The notes under the pieces: model-generated
Seen by the model: only the letters and a program-made list of their open reading frames with translations
Databases searched by the model: none
Told to the model about the DNA's origin: nothing
Program-made: the position numbers and the translations under genes
NCBI GenBank assembly: GCA_029934165.1
Contig: JAOZMU010000013.1
Coordinates: 1 to 19,768, forward strand
Direction of reading: 5' to 3'
Source: Bacteroidales bacterium
Lineage (GTDB): Bacteria; Bacteroidota; Bacteroidia; Bacteroidales; JAOZMU01
DNA length: 19,768 nt
In this document: piece after piece, positions 1 through 8,300 of the stretch
Position numbering within the stretch: the first letter of the stretch is position 1
How the letters are laid out: each line of letters starts with the position of its first letter

Positions 1-54
1 TAAGTTGTTAATTCACAGCTTAAACGTTTCATAAAAAATAGGTCTAAGACCTTA
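1..54 (-). repeat. Outer copy of a 54-bp inverted repeat
   Basis: These 54 bases are the exact reverse complement of 4827-4880; I checked every base by eye. The match stops at base 55 (C here, where the other copy would require G). It may continue to the left, beyond the window. It contains the small palindrome GGTCTAAGACC followed, on the minus strand, by a run of six T, and its right edge coincides with the stop codon (52-54) of the small secreted protein gene. A short hairpin plus T-run directly after a stop codon could act as a weak terminator here, but the five-pair stem is short. The family of the repeat is not recognised. Confidence 0.9.
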
Positions 55-504
55 CTTACTCTTACTGAAAATATATAATGAGCCGCTGTATGCCTTTTCG
101 GCATCTGCACTCTCAAAGTTTTTCACCTGAATTTTCAATTCTTTCGTTACATAAGGTTTGTACGTTATAACACCCATAGGACCATATTCTACATCTTTCG
201 CTATTACGCGTTTTTTTGTATTGTATATGTATAAATCCATGTCCTTGATGTCGGTATCATCTGAGAATGCTACGATAAAATACTCTACACCTTTTTCGAG
301 TTTTAGTAATTTTTCGTGTACTTCGCCAGCTTTCAATTCAAACGAGACAGTGTCCTGAATCGTGTACTTGTACGAATTTGCCTTTTTTATTATCCGTTCG
401 CCGTAACCTTGAGCATCTGCCCTGCCTACACCAACGGCTATCAAAAAAAGGAGCAAAATCGAGATTTTCGATATACTACCTATAAATTTTGATTTCATAA
501 TCAT
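52..504 (-). CDS. Small secreted protein, possible PPC-like beta-sandwich domain
   Basis: A 150-residue protein with a signal peptide: a basic start, a hydrophobic core at about residues 14-27, and probable cleavage after ADA at residue 31, leaving Gln at the mature N-terminus. The mature part, about 119 residues, has alternating beta-strand character. It includes a stretch around residues 72-105 (KGVEYFIVAFSDDTDI, then MDLYIYN) that resembles pre-peptidase C-terminal (PPC-like) beta-sandwich domains, in which an acidic loop precedes a DLxIYN-like strand. No catalytic residues are visible and I do not recognise a named family. Translation could also start at Met3, which would give a more usual MKSK start; both keep the signal peptide. 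It begins 12 bp after the TAXI gene stop, so the two are probably co-transcribed. The product should be periplasmic or exported. The PPC-like label is an inference from pattern, not a firm assignment. Confidence 0.8.
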   Translation of the reverse strand: MIMKSKFIGSISKISILLLFLIAVGVGRADAQGYGERIIKKANSYKYTIQDTVSFELKAGEVHEKLLKLEKGVEYFIVAFSDDTDIKDMDLYIYNTKKRVIAKDVEYGPMGVITYKPYVTKELKIQVKNFESADAEKAYSGSLYIFSKSK

Positions 505-516
505 CTATGGTTTAAG

Positions 517-1410
517 TTATTTAAGATCAAATACTTTTTTTGCCGCAACGTGAACAGGCCAGTTGTAAATTTTCTTAAATTGTTCTTTAGAAACATTTAC
601 TTCTTTCCATATTGAATTACCTTCTTTCAATTTATTCAAGTTTTTCTTAACCGTTAGAAGAACTTCTTTTATATACTTAACTTCATCAGATTTTTCTGCG
701 ATATTGGTAACTAAAACGGTCAAAATTCCACAAGTTTTTATATCCTCTTTTTGCCATTTGTATGTTCCTTTAGGAATTGTTGTTTGTGGATATACGCTAC
801 TTAATGCTGGGTCATCGACATTTAGAAGTCGTACATTTTTAAGACTTTGAAGTATTTTTGACGGCTTTGCTCCGACATAGAATATCGCATCAATTTTACC
901 ATCTTTCAATGCTGTTTTTGCATCTTCAACATCCATTGAAACACTTTCCCAGTCGACTTGTACAATACGCTTAATCATGCGGGCAGTGATACTCGAACCT
1001 TGAGATTTATCGCCTACTGCGACTTTCTTGTTTTTCAAGTCTTTGATTGTCGTAATCTTACTATTTGCCGAAACAATAAGATGAACTTCATCGGTGAAAA
1101 GAGGTGCCAAGATTTTAATGTTTCTGCGCACGTTCATTTCTGTTAACTCATTGACAAACAAGACATCAAGCGGCAACAAGGCAAAGTTTGCACCAAAAGC
1201 CGAGTGATAGATTTTGATAAAATTATCTACGCTTCCGCCCGAATTTAAGACTTCGGTTTTCGTTTTCATGTGTTTAGCAACGTCTTTTCCAAACATTTCG
1301 TAGGTACTACCTTTTTGTCCGGATAAGACTTTGATTTGAGCATTTGATGCAAACACCCCAAACGAAAACAGGACAGTAAGTATTAACTTAAATACCATTT
1401 TGTTTTTCAT
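517..1410 (-). CDS. TAXI-family periplasmic solute-binding protein (orphan, no TRAP permease nearby)
   Basis: A 297-residue protein with a signal peptide (residues 1-24, cleavage SNA|Q). The mature protein follows the TAXI (TRAP-associated extracytoplasmic immunogenic) pattern: a glycine-rich LSGQKGSTYEMFG segment near residues 29-41, a GGSVDNFIKIYHS block, LAPLFTDEVHLIVSANS, the lobe-crossing DLKNKKVAVGDKSQGSS segment, and DGKIDAIFYVGAKPS late in the protein. These are the characteristic blocks of two-lobed NMT1/TAXI receptors. Such proteins normally deliver a small organic acid or amino acid to a fused DctQM-type TRAP permease, and no permease gene is present in the window. The ligand cannot be told. 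The start is supported by an AGGA-like element directly upstream on the minus strand and by the signal peptide. It is preceded by a 13-bp palindrome and followed after 12 bp by the small secreted protein gene. Its placement in a T9SS adhesin locus is unusual. Confidence 0.9.
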   Translation of the reverse strand: MKNKMVFKLILTVLFSFGVFASNAQIKVLSGQKGSTYEMFGKDVAKHMKTKTEVLNSGGSVDNFIKIYHSAFGANFALLPLDVLFVNELTEMNVRRNIKILAPLFTDEVHLIVSANSKITTIKDLKNKKVAVGDKSQGSSITARMIKRIVQVDWESVSMDVEDAKTALKDGKIDAIFYVGAKPSKILQSLKNVRLLNVDDPALSSVYPQTTIPKGTYKWQKEDIKTCGILTVLVTNIAEKSDEVKYIKEVLLTVKKNLNKLKEGNSIWKEVNVSKEQFKKIYNWPVHVAAKKVFDLK

Positions 1411-1426
1411 CTTCCTTTGTTTTATT

Positions 1427-1439
1427 CCTGATAATCAGG
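1427..1439. promoter_or_regulatory. Perfect 13-bp palindrome upstream of the TAXI gene
   Basis: CCTGATAATCAGG is a perfect inverted repeat (six-base arms around one central A) that ends 16 bp upstream of the TAXI start codon. It has operator-like symmetry and could bind a dimeric regulator, or lie in the leader of the mRNA. With a one-base centre it would be a strained RNA hairpin, so a protein-binding site is the likelier role if it has one. No regulator gene is present in the window, and a chance palindrome of this length is possible. Confidence 0.35.
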
Positions 1440-1470
1440 ACATTAATAAAATAAATCGAATAGTTAATAA

Positions 1471-1503
1471 TTAAATTGAACAGAGACAAACGCCTCTGTT
1501 CAA
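1471..1503 (-). terminator. Hairpin after ompA gene, probable intrinsic terminator
   Basis: Perfect ten-base arms at 1476-1485 (TTGAACAGAG) and 1494-1503 (CTCTGTTCAA) with an eight-base loop, starting 10 bp after the OmpA-family stop codon. On the minus strand the stem is followed by TTTAATTATT, an interrupted T-rich tract. It probably ends or weakens transcription of the porP/sprF-ompA pair before the TAXI gene. The broken T tract makes partial read-through plausible. Confidence 0.65.
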
Positions 1504-1513
1504 CCAGATTGCA

Positions 1514-3787
1514 TTAGTTACGTCCTGTTACACGAACAGTCGTACGTCTATTGATTGCATGTTCTTTGTCGGTACAAGATGTACCCTCAATACAATGATT
1601 TTTTATACGTGCTTCGCCGTATCCTTTTGCTGTTAATCGGTCGGCTACAATTCCGTTTTTGACTAAATAATCTACGGCAGCTTGCGCTCTGCGTTGCGAC
1701 AAACTCATGTTATAGGCTGCGCTACCACGAGCGTCTGTGTGCGCACCGATTTCGACATTTATCTTTCCGTTTTCGGTCATAAATTCAATAAGTCTATCTA
1801 GCTCAATTTCAGAGTCAAATTTTATCTCTGCCTTGTTCAACTGATAACTAATCCTGATTTCAAATTCTAGTCCTACTTCAACTTTAACTTCGTTAATTGT
1901 TACAAATACGGTATCAATATCGCAAGCTCCATCGGTATCGCAAATGCTATAAACTACTTGGTCGGTGCCAAAATAATCTCTTGGTGGTGCGTAGGCAATG
2001 TTTCCTGTTCCGTCCACTTTTGCGTTTGCTCCTTTTTGTTCTGTAGAAAGAACTTTAACGGTCGAAGAGTCAAGGTTTCCGTCAATGTCATAGTCGTTGA
2101 CGGGCACAAAAATATTTACTGGTGCATCGTTTTCATCGACAACCAACGAGTCTGCTTCCGCAACTGGTGGGTCATTAACAGGTAAAACCGTAATTATCAA
2201 CTGACTGGTGTCCGAAAAACCATGATGGTCAAATACGCGATATGTTACCTTGTCGGCACCATTGAAATTTGGTAACGGTTGATAATAAAGGTCTCCAATA
2301 GAGTCTATTTTCAATTCGCCACCGTTGTTCAGCTTAGTCAATACATTTACCGATGCTGGATTTAAGTCGTCATCAATATCTGTATCATTGAGAGCAACAG
2401 TGATTTTTGTTGGAGCGCAATCTTCGTCAACAACAAGATAATCAGTGTTTGCCATCGGGGGATTCATAACTTCAAAAAAGTATAAGTCATCGTCTCCTAC
2501 TCCCCCCTCACGATTTGAAGCAAGATATCCGCGCTGATATTCGTCAATTATCAATCCGAAATCGTCTTTGCACGTGTTTATAGGATACTTCATGTTGGCA
2601 ACCATAAAACTCATTTCGCCTTCTTTTTTTTCGTAGTTTTCGACACCAAGCATTCCGGCACTTTTGCTGTCCATTTCTTTGGCGACAAAAACATCTAAAC
2701 CGCCCATTCCGAGAAGTCCGTCAGAAGAGAAATAAAGATAATCTAAATAATCGACATACGGAAACATCTCATTTCCAGCAGTGTTAATATCTGAACCGAG
2801 GTTTTTGGGTTTGCTCCATTTGCCGTTATTATTTTCGCAAACATAAATGTCTGTTCCACCAAAACCGCCGGGCATATCCGAGACAAAATAAAGTTTCCGA
2901 CTTTGTGGTGATAGAGCGGGGTGTCCGCAAGAATAATCCTCGCTATTGTACTCAAATGGCTCAATATTAGTCCACTCATCTTCTTCGTTTTGGGTAGCCT
3001 TATAAATTTTAAGGTTAACCATATTGGTTTCATCTTTCCCTATTTTACCGTCCAAATAATTATTTCTGGTGAAATAAATTACGCCCATTTCTTTCGGAAA
3101 AGTGCAAGGTCCTTCGTTGTATTTTGAATTTATGTCGCTATCAAAATGCTCATAATCTATCAAATTACCTTTTACGTCTTTGTCTGCAATAAACAGACTT
3201 GTGTATGGCTGACCTGTCCAGCCGTTTCGTTGCCATTTGTTTGTGTCGCGTGCAGAAACAAAAACCACTTTGCTGTTGTAAAAATTTGGCGAATAATCTG
3301 CTGTTGGCGTGCTAATGTCCAACAAACGAACCTCGTAGTACAACGAATCTTTCATCAACCCAGCAATATACTCAAGGTCTTTTAGGTTATCTTTTGCTCG
3401 TTGGTCTTCTTGGTTTGTTTTTGCGTATTTTTGCATCCATTTTTGCGACTCGCCGTATCTGCCGTTGCTCTTCAGAGCCATGGCATAATAAAACAAATTC
3501 TCTGGCTTACTGCCTTCTATGGCAACCAAACGCGAGTACCAAAGCTCGGCGTTCTCGGTGTCATTTGTTAGCCGATAGGTCTCGGCAAGACGTTCTGTTA
3601 CGTGCAAAACAGAAACTTTTTTGAAGTTCCGGTTTGCAATCATAGAATATAATTCGATGGCTCTCGAATAATTCAATCTGTCGAATTGCCTGTCGGCTCG
3701 TTTTAGCTTTGCTTTCTGTGCAGCAACAGGATAAGCAAGACCTCCGACAATCAACAGCACGAAAAATATTGAAACGATTTTTCTCAT
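1514..3787 (-). CDS. OmpA-family envelope protein with TPR, PD40 and two cadherin-like domains
   Basis: A 757-residue exported protein. The signal peptide ends near VAA|Q (residue 24) and has no lipobox, so it is probably soluble in the periplasm or membrane-associated rather than a lipoprotein. Residues about 28-140 look like TPR helices (ADRQFDRLNYSRAIELYS, then ENAELWYSRL). Residues about 164-440 carry PD40-type beta-propeller blades with FVSARD, LYFVSDMPGGFGGTDIY, YFSSDGLLGMGGLDVF and YLASNREGG. Two cadherin-like domains with acidic DTDIDDD and DYDIDGN loops occupy about 445-537 and 539-632. The last 119 residues are an OmpA C-terminal domain: GAHTDARGSAAYNMSLSQRR and NRRTTV supply the Asp and Arg used by the family to bind peptidoglycan. 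TPR-PD40-OmpA proteins of this kind are common in T9SS and gliding loci (PorE-like) and link outer membrane complexes to the cell wall. It lies 62 bp downstream of the porP/sprF-like gene with no terminator between, so the two are probably co-transcribed. Confidence 0.92.
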   Translation of the reverse strand: MRKIVSIFFVLLIVGGLAYPVAAQKAKLKRADRQFDRLNYSRAIELYSMIANRNFKKVSVLHVTERLAETYRLTNDTENAELWYSRLVAIEGSKPENLFYYAMALKSNGRYGESQKWMQKYAKTNQEDQRAKDNLKDLEYIAGLMKDSLYYEVRLLDISTPTADYSPNFYNSKVVFVSARDTNKWQRNGWTGQPYTSLFIADKDVKGNLIDYEHFDSDINSKYNEGPCTFPKEMGVIYFTRNNYLDGKIGKDETNMVNLKIYKATQNEEDEWTNIEPFEYNSEDYSCGHPALSPQSRKLYFVSDMPGGFGGTDIYVCENNNGKWSKPKNLGSDINTAGNEMFPYVDYLDYLYFSSDGLLGMGGLDVFVAKEMDSKSAGMLGVENYEKKEGEMSFMVANMKYPINTCKDDFGLIIDEYQRGYLASNREGGVGDDDLYFFEVMNPPMANTDYLVVDEDCAPTKITVALNDTDIDDDLNPASVNVLTKLNNGGELKIDSIGDLYYQPLPNFNGADKVTYRVFDHHGFSDTSQLIITVLPVNDPPVAEADSLVVDENDAPVNIFVPVNDYDIDGNLDSSTVKVLSTEQKGANAKVDGTGNIAYAPPRDYFGTDQVVYSICDTDGACDIDTVFVTINEVKVEVGLEFEIRISYQLNKAEIKFDSEIELDRLIEFMTENGKINVEIGAHTDARGSAAYNMSLSQRRAQAAVDYLVKNGIVADRLTAKGYGEARIKNHCIEGTSCTDKEHAINRRTTVRVTGRN

Positions 3788-3849
3788 CTGTTCTAATTTT
3801 TTAATTTATTATATTTACTGATTAACTTTTTCATACATTATTTATGATT

Positions 3850-4791
3850 TTAGAAAAAGCGTGGGGTCTTAATTTTGTCGTGCGTAAAGCTAAAGTCGTA
3901 GCTCAACATGAACTCATGGGTTCCCGAATTGTATCCTTGCATTTCTGTTATCGCCATATCATACGAATAGCCGATTCGGAATTGCTTGGTTATTTGGTAT
4001 TGTATCAACGCTCCAAAGCTGTCGCCAAAACGATACATACCGCCCAACCATAACTTATCCCAAAGGATAAATGCTGCTGTTATGTCAAAAGATAGTGGTG
4101 CGTTTTCCACAACTTTCAACATTCCTGATGGCTTGAAACGTAAGTTTTTGTTTATGTTAAACAGATAACCTCCAACGACGAAAAAATGGCGCGATTGTTT
4201 TCCTAGTGATACCAAACCGTCGCCAGATTCCAAATCCGAACTGATAAGTGTCGGGGTAGAAACGCCAAGGTAATATTTTGGTGTGTACATATAAAGTCCG
4301 AAGCCAAAATTTGGCATAAAACTCGAACTAATGTCCGATGTAAAAACGGGGTCGTTAGGGTCAACAAGGTCTAAACCATTGTGGTCTGGCTTGAAAACAT
4401 TGAAACCGCCCTTTGCTCCCATTGCTAGCCTGATTTTTTTTGTCAATTTAAAATTAAACGAAAAATCAAGATATACAGATGTATTGTTTATTGGTCCTAT
4501 GCGGTCGTTTATCAGCGACAGCCCTACGCCAAAGTTATGAAACAAAGGCAATGGCGAATTTATTAGTAAGACGTTTGTCTGCGGCGCGCCATCAAAACCA
4601 ACCCACTGGTTTCTTGACATCATCATCGCCGAAAGGCAGCCACCTGTGCCGGCATAGCCTGCATTTATCATCTGGACATTTGACATGTACTGCGTAAACA
4701 TCGGGTCTTGTTGTGCGTTTGCCTCCCGACATAAAGCAGCGAATATCAGTGCCAGTATGAAAATTTTCGCTGTTTTTGTAATTTTTCTCAT
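3850..4791 (-). CDS. PorP/SprF-family type IX secretion outer membrane protein
   Basis: A 313-residue protein with a signal peptide (residues 1-26, cleavage ANA|Q) followed at once by the family hallmark QQDPMFTQYMSNVQMINAGYAG, in which this member has NAGYAG where many have NPAYAG, and then RNQWVGFDGAPQTN. The rest alternates aromatic and polar residues in the manner of a transmembrane beta-barrel and ends in Phe-Phe, consistent with a BAM-inserted outer membrane protein. About 300 residues is the usual family length. In Flavobacterium johnsoniae the SprF protein, encoded directly after the giant adhesin gene sprB, is needed for SprB to reach the surface, and type B T9SS cargo generally depends on a neighbouring PorP/SprF homologue. 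Here the gene directly follows a giant type B cargo gene, so it is very probably that cargo's dedicated partner. Which of PorP or SprF it is closer to cannot be decided by eye. Confidence 0.95.
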   Translation of the reverse strand: MRKITKTAKIFILALIFAALCREANAQQDPMFTQYMSNVQMINAGYAGTGGCLSAMMMSRNQWVGFDGAPQTNVLLINSPLPLFHNFGVGLSLINDRIGPINNTSVYLDFSFNFKLTKKIRLAMGAKGGFNVFKPDHNGLDLVDPNDPVFTSDISSSFMPNFGFGLYMYTPKYYLGVSTPTLISSDLESGDGLVSLGKQSRHFFVVGGYLFNINKNLRFKPSGMLKVVENAPLSFDITAAFILWDKLWLGGMYRFGDSFGALIQYQITKQFRIGYSYDMAITEMQGYNSGTHEFMLSYDFSFTHDKIKTPRFF

Positions 4792-4819
4792 AGCATTATT
4801 ATTTTAGGACAAAGATTAA

Positions 4820-4887
4820 ATTAACCTAAGGTCTAAGACCTATTTTTTATGAAACGTTTAAGCTGTGAATTAACAACTTAGGTTAAT
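4820..4887. repeat. Inner copy of the inverted repeat, 68-bp unit with 11-bp terminal inverted repeats
   Basis: Positions 4827-4880 are the perfect reverse complement of 1-54. This copy is extended on both sides so that it begins with ATTAACCTAAG (4820-4830) and ends with CTTAGGTTAAT (4877-4887), perfect 11-base inverted repeats. It also holds the internal palindrome GGTCTAAGACC (4830-4840) followed by a T-run on the plus strand, opposite to the genes. It sits between the terminators of the giant gene and the start of the porP/sprF-like gene, 28 bp from that start codon. The shape is that of a tiny non-autonomous mobile element (MITE-like) or an interspersed palindromic repeat. No clear target-site duplication is visible, and no transposase is in the window. 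Confidence 0.75.
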
Positions 4888-4929
4888 AAAAAGCGTAAGA
4901 ACTTTTGTAAGAGTACTTACTTGTCAATA

Positions 4930-4949
4930 TTAAAAAGTGCAAGGCACTT
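4930..4949 (-). terminator. Second, weaker hairpin downstream of the giant gene
   Basis: Six-base arms AAGTGC (4935-4940) and GCACTT (4944-4949) around a three-base loop. On the minus strand the stem runs straight into more T residues (GCACTTTTTAAT). It lies about 50 bp beyond the main terminator and could act as a backup. The stem is short, so confidence is modest. A smaller five-pair hairpin (GTAAG/CTTAC, 4907-4920) lies next to it. Confidence 0.4.
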
Positions 4950-4998
4950 ATAGTTATATCATTTTACAATTTTACTTGCCGCTTTAACAAGCAAATAG

Positions 4999-5038
4999 AA
5001 AAAATCTTCCGCCACATCATAATGATAATGGCGGAAGA
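4999..5038 (-). terminator. Intrinsic terminator of the giant surface protein gene
   Basis: Perfect nine-base arms TCTTCCGCC (5005-5013) and GGCGGAAGA (5030-5038), with further pairing possible inside the 16-base loop, followed on the minus strand by six T (positions 5004-4999). It starts 17 bp after the stop codon of the giant gene. This is the best terminator in the window and implies that the porP/sprF-like gene is transcribed mainly from its own promoter, which should lie between about 4792 and 4998. I see no convincing Bacteroidota -33/-7 pair there; the nearest partial -7 match is AATCTTTG on the minus strand about 20-30 bp before the start codon. Confidence 0.8.
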
Positions 5039-5054
5039 GCAGCTGTGTTGCTGG

Positions 5055-5333
5055 CTAATGTTTTAGATAAATATTTCCCTTAATTGGTTCTGTACCATTA
5101 CCAAGTTTCAAAATGAAGAAATAAACTCCATCTGGTAAAATATCATCTCCTGCTTTGACAGAGTTTTGAGCTTTGCCGTCCCAGTCGTTTTTGTAAGGTG
5201 CTGAATAATATACTTGATTTCCCCAACGGTTGAAAATATAAATTTCATTAATTGGATAATCTTCAAGTCCTAAGATAACAAATTTATCATTCAAATCATC
5301 GCCATTTGGTGAGAAAGCGTTAGGAACAATCAA
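5055..5333 (-). other. Gliding-motility-associated C-terminal domain (type B T9SS signal) of the giant protein
   Basis: Residues 4742-4833. The block opens with LIVPNAFSPNGDDLND, continues with the FNRWGN core and WDGK, and closes with DGVYFFIL and the final strand GNIYLKH. Every landmark of the family is present and the gene stops normally after it, so the export signal is complete. Unlike type A signals, type B domains are thought to need a PorP/SprF partner, and one is encoded next door. Confidence 0.93.
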
Positions 5334-8300
5334 TCTGGATTGAACTCTAATATACACAGTGTCAATTGTGCATAGGTCGGTTTCATCACAAATTCGATAT
5401 ACCAGCGTATCAACACCCATGAAGCTAATTCGTGGCGTGTATTCGATACCACCGTTTCCATCATAAGTTACTGTGCCTCCAGCAGAGCTATAAATTACAT
5501 CAACAGTAGATTCATCTAAATCACCATCAATATCGCTATCATTATCTGATAGGCTAATATAATTGCCGGTAGAGTTTGCTTGAACTGTTAGCGTATCATT
5601 CTCTGTATCTGGAGGATGATTTACTATTACAATAACAGGTTCAAATGTAGCAGAACAGAATGTTGTCATGTCTTGAGCTACAATATAATACTCTGTTGTC
5701 ATCTCTGGTCCTGGTGTAACAAAGAAAGAGATATTTTGTCCATCGCCAGTTCTGGCAACGTTTACAGGGTCGTTGGTTTCATAAAAATATAAACTATACA
5801 AGACTTGCTGTGTAGAGTTATCTAAAATTATTTCTGCATCGTTGCCAACAGTGATTGTATCCCCTGTAAGTGTCATGGTCGTATTAGGAGTTGGATTTAC
5901 AACAATTGTTACTTGTCCAGCCATCTCGTTTTCGCAGTTGGATATATTATTCACTGCTACAACATTATATGTTCCGTCGATAACATTTGTCCAAGAAATT
6001 GCAGAGCCAGTACCTGAAACAGATGTTCCGACAGTTGCTCCTTCTTCGTCAAATAGTTGATAATCAACACCTGTTTCTGAACCACTTAGGCTAATAGTCA
6101 AACCGTCTTCGCCTTGGCAATATTCGCCTGAGCCTTGTACAGCAAAAGGAGAAGGAAGCGGATTTTCTGTTACCACAGTAGCACCTGTCATATCGTTGAT
6201 ACAGCTTGTGGCTGTGTTGATAGCCGAAACAGTGTATGTTCCTTGTGGCATTTCTGTCCAAGAGATAGCAGAGCCATCGCCGGTTACAGGCAGACCAACA
6301 GGTGCAGAACCATTGCGATATAATTGATAGTTCACGTTTGATTCCGAACCGCTAAGTTCGACAGTTGCACCGAGCATAGCTTCTTGGCAATACTCTACAT
6401 CGCCAGACATATCAAATGCTGATGGTGATGGATTTTCTACTACTGCTGCCGAGCCACTCATCTGAAGTTCGCAGAATCCTGTTCCGTTTGAAGCAACTAC
6501 GGTGTAAGCACCTGCACTCATGTCGTCCCAAGATAATTCTGAGCCTGTTCCATCAACAGCTACACCGACAGTATTAGTGCCGTTGTATAATTGATAGAAA
6601 ATACCTGTTTCAGAGCTACTTAAAATTACCGAAAGTCCGGTTGTTCCGATACAATATGCACCAGACCCACCGACAGTAAACAACTCAGGGGCAGCTTGTT
6701 CTGTAACAACAACAGTTTCAAGCATTGAGTTCGTACATTCCGTTGCAATGTTTGTCGCAACAACAGTGTAAGTTCCGAAAGTAGTATTCGTCCAGTTTAA
6801 TGGGTCGCCTGTTCCTACCATTGCAGGACCAAATGAAGTGCCATTTTTATAAATCTGATAATTGATACCTGACTGCGAAGAAGCCAAAGACAAGGTTACA
6901 CCTGAAGTGTTGTCGCAATAAGTATCTTCGCCACTAAAGGTATAAAGTTCTGGTAAATCATTTACCGTTACGTCTGCTAAATCGCTTTGTTGCGCCTGGC
7001 ATAAAGTTATACCATTGATAGCCAATACATTATAGGTAATAGTTTCGTCAGGAGTAACATTAAATGTTATGTCGTTACCTGTTCCCGAAACTGCCGTTCC
7101 TACATTTGTGTCGTCAGTATTATCGCGTAATTGATAAGATATATCATTTTCGGAGCCTGTTAGAGTAATAACTGCTGTTTCGCCGGCACAAATAACTGGG
7201 TCATCGACAGTTAAAGCTACGTTAGGTAGCGGATTAACAGTAATACTGGCTTGGTCTAATAAATCAACCTGACAGAATGTAGAATTATTGATTGCAATCA
7301 ATGTGTAAACGATAGATTCAGTAGGTGATACACCAAAAGTTAAATCGGCACCAACGCTAGAAATAACCTCGAAAGGAAACTGAGCGCCATCTTCATAAAC
7401 TTCATACGTTATACCATCTTCTGTTGCCGAAAGTAGTACGGTTGCTTCGTTGCCATTACAAATTGTTGGGTCGCTGACAACAATCGAAGCCGATGGTAAA
7501 TCATTGACAGTAACTGTTGTAATATCATTCAACTGATTTTCACAACCTGAGTTTGCATAGAAAGCATTTACGTTATACACCGTAGTTTCGGTAGGCAAAA
7601 CTTCAAATGTCAAGTCGCCACCAGTACTTACAACGGTGCTTACGATAGTATTATCGCTATTGAGACGTAACTGATATGTTACTCCTTCTTGAGAAGCCTC
7701 GACAGCTATTAGTCCCGATTCGGTATCACAAATAATAAGGTCAGTTACTTCTAACTCAACGTTTGGACGCACATTTACGGTTACGATAGCTAAATCGTCC
7801 ATTTCGCTGATGCAGTTGGTAACATCGTTGGTTGCAACAACATTATAAACAGTTGTTTTTGTTGGATTTACAGTATATGTAATTGTTCCACCGGTTCCTG
7901 CAACTGCCGTTCCGACAGGAGTATCATCGTCATTCAATTGTAATTGATAAGTAACGCCGGATTGAGAATTATTTACTGCAATATCGCCACCATCACCTTC
8001 ACAAAACTCAGGGTCAGTAACAGTAAGAGCTGCGTTTGGTAGTGCATTAACAGTAACACTAACCAAATTATCTAATTCTGCATAACAACCTGTAATAGTA
8101 TTTGTTGCTAAAACATTGTAATTAGTTGTAGCAATTGGGCTAAATTCAAATGTCAGGTCGGTTCCTGTGCCGGCAATTGTATTCGCAGCAACAGAATTGT
8201 CATTATCTTTTCTTAATAGATAATCTACGCCAGTTTGAGTATTCGAAATTACAACCGAAGCTATTTCGCCATAACAAATTTCATCGCCAGTAACAGTTAA

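Noticed and set aside
2743..3033. A 96-codon minus-strand frame within the OmpA-family gene
   Set aside because: It overlaps well-conserved PD40 blades in the true frame and has no signal of its own.
3850..4791. Lipoprotein signal (LIFAALC) at the start of the PorP/SprF-family protein
   Set aside because: The residue before Cys is Leu, which does not fit a lipobox, and a standard cleavage site ANA|Q follows directly before the family hallmark QQDPMFTQY.
4820..4887. The palindromic element as a terminator or riboswitch of the porP/sprF gene
   Set aside because: Its T-run follows the small hairpin on the plus strand, opposite to all genes, and it lacks any recognisable aptamer. A repeat or mobile-element reading explains the duplicate copy better.
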